DNA of 9,734 bases. It comes from Bacteroidales bacterium (lineage in GTDB: Bacteria > Bacteroidota > Bacteroidia > Bacteroidales > UBA10428). Each line of letters starts with the position of its first letter. Positions within the stretch are counted from its first letter, which is position 1. A program made the position numbers and the translations under genes. Below, one piece after another: positions 4,701 through 9,734 of this stretch. Under the pieces are notes generated by a model. The model ran no database searches and was not told where the DNA came from. It worked only from the letters and a program-made list of their open reading frames with translations. The stretch lies in NCBI GenBank assembly GCA_016926235.1, contig JAFGOZ010000302.1:1-9734 (forward strand), in the 5' to 3' direction.

Positions 4701-6890
4701 TCAGGGTTGATAAACAATTTTCATCATTTTCACATACCCTTTGCTATTATATAATCTCAACATATATATACCATATGAAAAGCTACTCAGGTTAATCTGT
4801 GAAGTATTCCCTTTTTTAATCAATAAACCATTTAATGAATAAAGTTCATAGCTTAAATATCCCGGCCATTCAATATTTATCACATCATCAGTTGGAACCG
4901 GAAACACATTAAATGCAACATCATTGCCTTTGCCATCAAATCCGGAACAAACTTCTACAGTAAGATTTGTTATTATAGTACTATCGCAACCATTTGCACC
5001 TGTATACACATCATAATAAGTCCCGGCCTCTGTTTGATTTGCCCCTCCGGCATAATAACTTTCTCCTTCACATATTGTTTTGTTTTTTGTGCGGCTATAT
5101 GCATCAAGTATTGTTAAATTTACAATACGAGCAGCGCAATCATTCCCAAAAGGTATAGTATCATAGTATGTACCTTCTTCTGAAACAGGTAAACCTCCTA
5201 TCATAATACTTTCACCATCACAAATAGATGTATCAATAGTTTCCGAAAGATTTACCGGATTAACAGTAAGATGGGTGATCAGAATACTATCGCATCCCAT
5301 ACTCGAAACTAGTGTATCATAGTATGTTCCTGCAACCGAACGGCAAGCTCCTTCAGCAAAATAGCATTGTCCTTCACAAATAGTAACATCAAAATTATAT
5401 TCGGTTTCAGCAAAAGACAAAGCTACTATTAATAAACTGTCGCATCCTTTTACAGTTTGAAGGCTATCAGTATAATAACCCGGTTCTTTGCGGTAGCTGC
5501 CTCCAAGAAAAGCACTATCACCCTGACAAATTACCAGCGGCATAGTGTCGTAAACCGGTGTGCAAACGGTAAATTTTCCCGTCCAAATATCTGCCCACAT
5601 ACTTCCATGTTTTCCGATAACATCACCATCATTTGATTCTGTATTACCTGCAAAAAAATATTCATCTTCTGATAATCCTATACCATAACATCCCCGATCG
5701 TACATACTTCCTCCAAAGCACTTACTCCAGATAATATTGCCATCTGCATCAATTGAGATAACAAAAAGATCATATCCTCCATAATTTCCGGGCACATCTC
5801 CATCGGATGAATAAGAAAAACCAGTTAAAAGGTATCCTCCATCAGAAGTAGGACTTATCATTTGAAGAGATTCATTACTGCTGCCTCCATAACATTTTGT
5901 CCATAATGTATCTCCATTTTCATCAATCCTAACCAGCCATATATCCGTTCCTCCATGGAAACCATGTATCATTCCGTCATTTGATGCTGTTTCGCCCCCC
6001 AACAAATAACCTGATCCTTGAGCGTATGACATACAAGTTAAATAATCGTATCCGCTTCCTCCATAATTCTTTATCCATGATGTATCACCATTGGTGTCAA
6101 GTTTTACGAGCCAGAAATCATCGTCGCCATACCCCCCGGAAAACATACCATCAGTTGATTGTGTATAAACACCTAAAAAATAATTACCATCACGGGCTTC
6201 TAGTATTTCATTTACTTCTTCATCATTGCTTGCGCCAAGCGCTTTTATCCATTGTAAACCACCTGTTGTATTTAGCTTCATAATGAAAATGTCATCATAC
6301 CCATTATTTGAAGGAATATCTCCATCTTCAGACCGGGACGAACCCGTTATTATATATCCATCAGAAACTTCCAATAAATCGCTTCCCCACTCCGGAAAAC
6401 TTCCTCCATAAGTAGAATCCCATTCAACAACCCAATTTGCATCCAATTTAATTACATATATATCATAATCTTCATCTTCTTTGGTTATACCTTTTCCTAC
6501 TCCTCCTTTAAAATTTGTATTTTCATTGCTACCTGTTATCAGATAACCTCCATCGGCCAAAGCAATTATTTTATCAGTATAGCTATAGTTCTCACTGGCT
6601 AACCATAATGTTCTTATGGTATCCCCCAAAGGAGTAATTTCTACAAGCCAGGTATTGCTGGGAACAATCCCTGATGGTTTGTGTACATCACCATCCGTAG
6701 AAGTTGCACTTCCTAGTATGATAAAATTTCCATTTTGACCAATAGTCAGATCACAATATCCTTCCGACAGGGAACCCCCTAAAGGTCTTTGCCAGTCAAG
6801 ATCAATTGCAAACTGGCTATACATTGGTATAGCACCTGTTATACATAACATGAATGCTATTTGTATCAGTTTTATTGTATTTTGCTTCAT
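4701..6890 (-). CDS. T9SS-secreted protein with seven propeller repeats and four cysteine repeats
   Basis: A secreted or surface-attached protein of unknown target. I chose ATG at 6890 (729 residues) because it begins a normal signal peptide, MKQNTIKLIQIAFMLCITGA to MYSQ; the longer frame starts at GTG 6938 and would add 16 polar residues. Numbered from that GTG, about seven repeats fill 49-457. Each runs roughly W-x-K-x-x-GGS, DGGYLLtG, S-x-SxDGDv, then D-x-wvvklD-x-nGd, with W at 173, 230, 288, 346 and 404 (57-58 apart), suggesting a seven-bladed propeller. Four repeats of 50-52 residues follow (about 465-662), of the form IC-x-GeS...GtYyDt...GCDS...LTV. Residues 676-745 are a T9SS type A sorting domain (FNVFPVPTDDVINIE, then SLNGLLIKKG, then YGIYMLRLY), which implies export through PorU/gliding-type machinery and surface anchoring. 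Ligand binding or adhesion is inference; no enzyme motif was seen. Confidence 0.9.
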   Translation of the reverse strand: MKQNTIKLIQIAFMLCITGAIPMYSQFAIDLDWQRPLGGSLSEGYCDLTIGQNGNFIILGSATSTDGDVHKPSGIVPSNTWLVEITPLGDTIRTLWLASENYSYTDKIIALADGGYLITGSNENTNFKGGVGKGITKEDEDYDIYVIKLDANWVVEWDSTYGGSFPEWGSDLLEVSDGYIITGSSRSEDGDIPSNNGYDDIFIMKLNTTGGLQWIKALGASNDEEVNEILEARDGNYFLGVYTQSTDGMFSGGYGDDDFWLVKLDTNGDTSWIKNYGGSGYDYLTCMSYAQGSGYLLGGETASNDGMIHGFHGGTDIWLVRIDENGDTLWTKCYGGSSNESLQMISPTSDGGYLLTGFSYSSDGDVPGNYGGYDLFVISIDADGNIIWSKCFGGSMYDRGCYGIGLSEDEYFFAGNTESNDGDVIGKHGSMWADIWTGKFTVCTPVYDTMPLVICQGDSAFLGGSYRKEPGYYTDSLQTVKGCDSLLIVALSFAETEYNFDVTICEGQCYFAEGACRSVAGTYYDTLVSSMGCDSILITHLTVNPVNLSETIDTSICDGESIMIGGLPVSEEGTYYDTIPFGNDCAARIVNLTILDAYSRTKNKTICEGESYYAGGANQTEAGTYYDVYTGANGCDSTIITNLTVEVCSGFDGKGNDVAFNVFPVPTDDVINIEWPGYLSYELYSLNGLLIKKGNTSQINLSSFSYGIYMLRLYNSKGYVKMMKIVYQP

Positions 6891-6949
6891 TTGCGTAAGT
6901 ATTAGATGTTTTATGAGTCCATCGGTTTTTTTTCCCACCGTCGGACATA

Positions 6950-6980
6950 CAAATTATAGTATCTTAAAAACTACCTGCAA
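6950..6980 (-). promoter_or_regulatory. Candidate promoter for the T9SS propeller gene
   Basis: On the minus strand TTG (6980-6978) is followed by 19 bases and TATAATTTG (6958-6950). This is either TA-n3-TTTG, one base longer than the Bacteroidota -7 consensus, or a TATAAT-like box. A start around 6943 would give a leader of about 50 bases to ATG 6890 and would support that start over GTG 6938. No terminator hairpin was seen between this site and the upstream gene's stop at 6998. Confidence 0.4.
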
Positions 6981-6997
6981 AAAATAACGAAAAACTT

Positions 6998-8116
6998 TTA
7001 CTCAATAAAAATCACTTTTTTGATTGTATAGCAGGGTTTGATGCTATGGTAATCCCACTTTACCGCGTCTGTTGAGGTGAGCATTACTCCGTCTTTTCCT
7101 GTTACAAGCCAAATATTGTTGCCATAGGCTGCATCCCAGAATAAAGTACGGGACATTTGATAGGTTTCTTTCCAGCTATTGTCACTGCCATCAGGGGAGG
7201 TAAATACACGGCCAAATCCACATGCTTTTACAAACAATCCATTCGCGAACCCTATGCCCCATATCTGCCATTCAGGATTGGTTTCCTTCCAGTTTAACCC
7301 GTCCGTTGAAACGAAATCCTGTTTTGCACCAACTGCTACATAGGCTCCATTACCATATGCAACTTCGTCCAGACGATTAGTTACCTGACCTAAAACTGTG
7401 CATTTTTCTTTCTTTAAACCATCCTTTTCATCAGGTATTAAGGAAATAATACGCTGGCTGTTGCCTACTACATAGAATTTCCCATTGCAAAAAGAAACAC
7501 CATAAAAGTGGGTGACTCCTGCATCATATTCCGGGTCAAGTTCTTCACCAAAGTATTTTATCCAGGTCTCCCCATCTTTTGAAAATGAAAGGGTTGCAGT
7601 AGTTCCGCAGGCAACAAACATACCTGCTCCATATGCAACAGAACTATATTCACCATTTAAAATGCCATTTGTAGTACCTTCAGTACTGTTCCATGTTTTT
7701 CCGTCAGTAGTATAAAATACGGTTTTCCCTCCAACAGCTACAATTTTACCCTCACCATAAGCTACATCAGCAATAGCAATGTTTTGAGATTTAAACTCCT
7801 CTTTCCAGTTTACACCATCGGATGAAGATAATACCAAACCTATTGTATTCTTCATGATTTCGTAGCCTGCACCATAAAAAAGGTTTAACCCTTTTATAGT
7901 TCCGGCAGGTTTTTCTTCAAGCTTGGTCATATCTACCTTTTTATCATCAAATACACTTCCTTTGGAGTTGTTTGGCGCATTATCTGCTTTTGGAGGATCA
8001 CTCTTTGTTGTATTGGTCACTGATTGTGCTTTATTTTTAACATCCTTAACATTTATCTGGGCGTTCATACAAAAAAATGTAGTAAGGCATACAAATAAGC
8101 TAATGTACTTTTTCAT
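6998..8116 (-). CDS. Secreted seven-repeat beta-propeller protein (BNR/sialidase-like repeats)
   Basis: A 372-residue exported protein of unknown function. The signal peptide is MKKYISLFVCLTTFFCMNAQ, with probable cleavage after residue 20. A polar, low-complexity linker (about 21-70, rich in K, N, S, P, D) precedes seven repeats of the type VAYGnGxfVAVGxxxxxxxStDGxxW. They start near residues 79, 118, 159, 207, 252, 288 and 329 and end in S/T-x-D-G-x-x-W (Asp-box-like) where intact; the fourth lacks the DG..W end. Seven repeats suggest a complete seven-bladed propeller resembling BNR or photosystem-stability-factor-like proteins. Sialidase catalytic residues cannot be recognised, so enzymatic activity should not be assumed. 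There is no T9SS sorting domain and no lipobox, so it is likely periplasmic or released. It ends 107 bases before the T9SS propeller gene, whose repeats belong to a different family. Confidence 0.85.
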   Translation of the reverse strand: MKKYISLFVCLTTFFCMNAQINVKDVKNKAQSVTNTTKSDPPKADNAPNNSKGSVFDDKKVDMTKLEEKPAGTIKGLNLFYGAGYEIMKNTIGLVLSSSDGVNWKEEFKSQNIAIADVAYGEGKIVAVGGKTVFYTTDGKTWNSTEGTTNGILNGEYSSVAYGAGMFVACGTTATLSFSKDGETWIKYFGEELDPEYDAGVTHFYGVSFCNGKFYVVGNSQRIISLIPDEKDGLKKEKCTVLGQVTNRLDEVAYGNGAYVAVGAKQDFVSTDGLNWKETNPEWQIWGIGFANGLFVKACGFGRVFTSPDGSDNSWKETYQMSRTLFWDAAYGNNIWLVTGKDGVMLTSTDAVKWDYHSIKPCYTIKKVIFIE

Positions 8117-8175
8117 GATTAAATATTTTTTTTGGTTAGGAATTTAAGTAAAAGATCATTTTGCAGAATATGGAA

Positions 8176-8206
8176 CAAATTAAGCATGGATTTACCTAAC
8201 GTTCAA
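8176..8206 (-). promoter_or_regulatory. Candidate promoter for the BNR-like propeller gene
   Basis: On the minus strand TTG (8206-8204) is followed by 20 bases and TTAATTTG (8183-8176), one mismatch from TAnnTTTG. A start near 8169 would give a leader of about 50 bases to the ATG at 8116. The 8117-8276 gap shows no clear terminator after the TPR gene, so read-through is also possible. Confidence 0.4.
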
Positions 8207-8276
8207 CAAGAAATACCATGAAGTAATTAAAACAGGTGTTCAACTGATCAAACCATGGAGTGAAATGATAGAAGTG

Positions 8277-9470
8277 CTATACCTTCTCTTTCTGGATAAT
8301 TCGTTGAAGGGATCGGTTAAAAATAAGTATCAATATAATGAGGATTAAAATGATACCGATTATTAAAGCGTTTTGCAAAAGTCTTTGCCTCTTTATTTCG
8401 CTCTTCTGGTTCTCGATTACCAATTCACTGAGTTCTTTCTCTTTTTGGGCAATTAACAGATCTTGTTGTGCCTTCTCCGTTTCATACCTGGTCTTCAACT
8501 CTGCAATCTGTTTATTGTTCTTTTCATTGTTGATGCTATCATTCACAACGCAAAATTGTACCTGGTAATAAAAGGCGTTTTTATAATCACCCAATGCAGC
8601 ATGTACCTCGGCCAAAATGTTATAATCTTCTCTGAGAATGTGTTTTAGCTTTAATTCCTTTGCATATCGGATGCTATTTTCAATAGATGAAATGGAAGCA
8701 TTGTAGTTTTTCTGTGCAAATAATAACCTGCCAATATTCTTGTAATTTTCTGCCAACCCATAAAGGTCATTCATATCAGTATATATTTCAAGAGCTTCGG
8801 TATAATATATTAAAGCATGTTCATTTTGTTGCATCATCATATAAATCTCCCCTATGTTATTTAAAGAAGAAGCTATTTGATGCTTCAATTTCAGTCTTCT
8901 TCTAATCTCAAGTGAGAGCTTAAAATTATTCAGAGCTCCTTGAAGATCATTCATATAAATAGCAAGCAGAATGGCATAATTATTCTGTGCGGTAGCTTTA
9001 GCCCTTAAATCGTTAATACTTTGAGCCAGTTCAATGGCCCCTTTATCATATTCTGCTGCTTTATTGTACTCACCGAGATATTCATAGATAATACCGATAC
9101 TCATTGTATATGCTAATTGTCGTTTCTTGTCGTCATTGGTTTCCGCAATTTTCAATGCCTGAATTGTGTATGATAATGCCTCTTTATAATCTCCTTTTAC
9201 AGTATGTGCAATACCAGCATAATATAACGAATTCGCATATGATGTATCATCCTTGAAATTCAGGGCTAATTGCATAGCCTGCTTTGAGTACATCAGGCTA
9301 CTGTCAGGGTTTATACGATGCGTTCGAAAAGCCAGGCTATTTAATATATGAAGATATTTCAAAGAGTCGGGTTCATGGGCTAGTAAATTTTTTAAACTGT
9401 CAACAGTATTGGTTTGTGCCACAGCGCTGACAACAAACATACATAATATCCAAATGAAATTTTTAAACAT
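8277..9470 (-). CDS. TPR sensor-like membrane protein lacking an output domain
   Basis: A 397-residue protein. I start it at ATG 9470; the preceding in-frame TTG at 9473 adds only one residue. Residues 1-19 are a signal peptide ending SAVAQ. About seven tetratricopeptide repeats with roughly 40-residue spacing fill 38-311, with recognisable units such as GDYKEALSYTIQALKIAE, LGEYNKAAEYDKGAIELA and NEHALIYYTEALEIY. A charged coiled coil (about 312-365, starting NEKNNKQIAELKTRYETEKA) leads into one membrane helix (about 367-385, rich in I and L). Only twelve residues follow (NRSLQRIIQKEK then V). In Bacteroidota this exact order normally continues into a histidine kinase, phosphatase or LuxR-type helix-turn-helix domain, which is absent here. 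It could work by protein-protein contact, or be a truncated relic; the TPR region itself looks intact. It is divergent from the membrane-protein gene starting at 9514, with 43 bases between starts. Confidence 0.88.
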   Translation of the reverse strand: MFKNFIWILCMFVVSAVAQTNTVDSLKNLLAHEPDSLKYLHILNSLAFRTHRINPDSSLMYSKQAMQLALNFKDDTSYANSLYYAGIAHTVKGDYKEALSYTIQALKIAETNDDKKRQLAYTMSIGIIYEYLGEYNKAAEYDKGAIELAQSINDLRAKATAQNNYAILLAIYMNDLQGALNNFKLSLEIRRRLKLKHQIASSLNNIGEIYMMMQQNEHALIYYTEALEIYTDMNDLYGLAENYKNIGRLLFAQKNYNASISSIENSIRYAKELKLKHILREDYNILAEVHAALGDYKNAFYYQVQFCVVNDSINNEKNNKQIAELKTRYETEKAQQDLLIAQKEKELSELVIENQKSEIKRQRLLQNALIIGIILILIILILIFNRSLQRIIQKEKV

Positions 9471-9513
9471 CAAATTAAAGAATTATTTTCGGTTAAATTT
9501 TAGAGTCCTTCTT

Positions 9514-9734
9514 ATGGCCAATAAAAGTATTAAACATCTATTAAAAATACTTGTCAGGATTCCTGTTTTTCTGGTTATTTCATTTTTTATTTCAATATTT
9601 GGTAACACAGATTACTTGTTGCAGAAACTGGTTTTTTATTTTTTAATATTGACCATTATAACTGAAATAAGCATATTTCTTGTTAATAAAATCAGACAAA
9701 AGCTACCCCGCGAAAAATATAAGTTCCTGCATAT
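9514..9734 (+). CDS. N-terminus of a membrane protein, possibly a LytS-type histidine kinase (partial)
   Basis: An open frame starts at ATG 9514 and runs off the window edge after 73 complete codons, so only the N-terminus is visible. It begins MANKSIKHLLKIL, then a hydrophobic helix at about 14-29 (VRIPVFLVISFFISIF), a short polar turn (GNTDYLLQK), a second helix at about 39-58, and a basic stretch NKIRQKLPREKYKFLH. Two N-terminal helices followed by a 'KLP-x-EK' segment recall the region between the membrane helices and kinase domain in Bacteroidota LytS/YehU-like histidine kinases, where KLPWEK-type segments occur. That family call is tentative, since no kinase motif lies within the window. 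It is divergently oriented to the TPR gene, and control elements for both must lie in the 43-base gap or within the flanking genes. No Shine-Dalgarno site precedes the ATG. Confidence 0.7.
   Translation, partial: MANKSIKHLLKILVRIPVFLVISFFISIFGNTDYLLQKLVFYFLILTIITEISIFLVNKIRQKLPREKYKFLH

Noticed and set aside
4950..5560. Regularly spaced near-repeats that could suggest a CRISPR array
   Set aside because: They fall in frame inside the T9SS gene and encode the 50-52 residue cysteine repeats; similarity is at protein level and the units are not identical.
6891..6938. Longer T9SS propeller start at GTG 6938
   Set aside because: It adds 16 polar residues before a normal signal peptide and would place the start almost on top of the candidate promoter; ATG 6890 fits better.
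8190..8276. Missing kinase or LuxR output domain continuing beyond the TPR gene's stop codon
   Set aside because: About 26 codons stay open after the TAG, but the encoded residues show no kinase or helix-turn-helix pattern, and the other frames close quickly.

Overview
The window looks like a chromosomal segment from a Bacteroidota bacterium. It is AT-rich. One secreted protein ends in a type IX secretion (T9SS) type A sorting domain. Several signal peptides end in A-Q or S-Q. An exact Bacteroidota-style promoter (TTG, 19 bases, TAnnTTTG) lies before one gene, and Shine-Dalgarno sites are mostly absent. I cannot place it to genus. TGA is a normal stop codon here: it ends the sigma factor gene and the T9SS gene.

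Layout, left to right. Positions 1-257 (+) hold the C-terminal end of a cell-surface protein with an SbsA-type Ig-like domain. The reading frame is cut by TGA at 9-11 and has no usable start codon, so it is probably a decayed gene. A hairpin at 280-314 separates it from a convergent minus-strand cluster: an ECF sigma factor (2719 to 2135), its zinc-finger membrane anti-sigma factor (2138 to 1446, overlapping by ATGA), and a lipoprotein with a C-terminal membrane helix (1433 to 345). A terminator at 2770-2804 divides this cluster from fhs, formate-tetrahydrofolate ligase (4455 to 2815), which has its own promoter. Upstream of fhs, still on the minus strand, are two secreted beta-propeller proteins of different families. 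One is T9SS-exported with seven propeller repeats and four cysteine repeats (6890 to 4701); the other is smaller with seven repeats and no sorting domain (8116 to 6998). Next is a TPR, coiled-coil and membrane-helix protein (9470 to 8277) that resembles the sensor half of a signalling protein without an output domain. A divergent two-helix membrane protein starts at 9514 (+) and runs off the right edge.

The sigma, anti-sigma and lipoprotein genes form a convincing envelope-signalling operon. fhs is a one-carbon metabolism gene that seems unrelated to its neighbours. The propeller, TPR and membrane-protein genes form a second group of envelope and signalling genes. No RNA genes, insertion sequences, CRISPR arrays or phage genes were seen. 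The longest non-coding gap is 245 bases (4456-4700). I do not see strong evidence for an undescribed multi-gene system. The best candidates for novelty are the dual-anchored lipoprotein with its sigma pair, the signature-divergent fhs, and the output-less TPR sensor.
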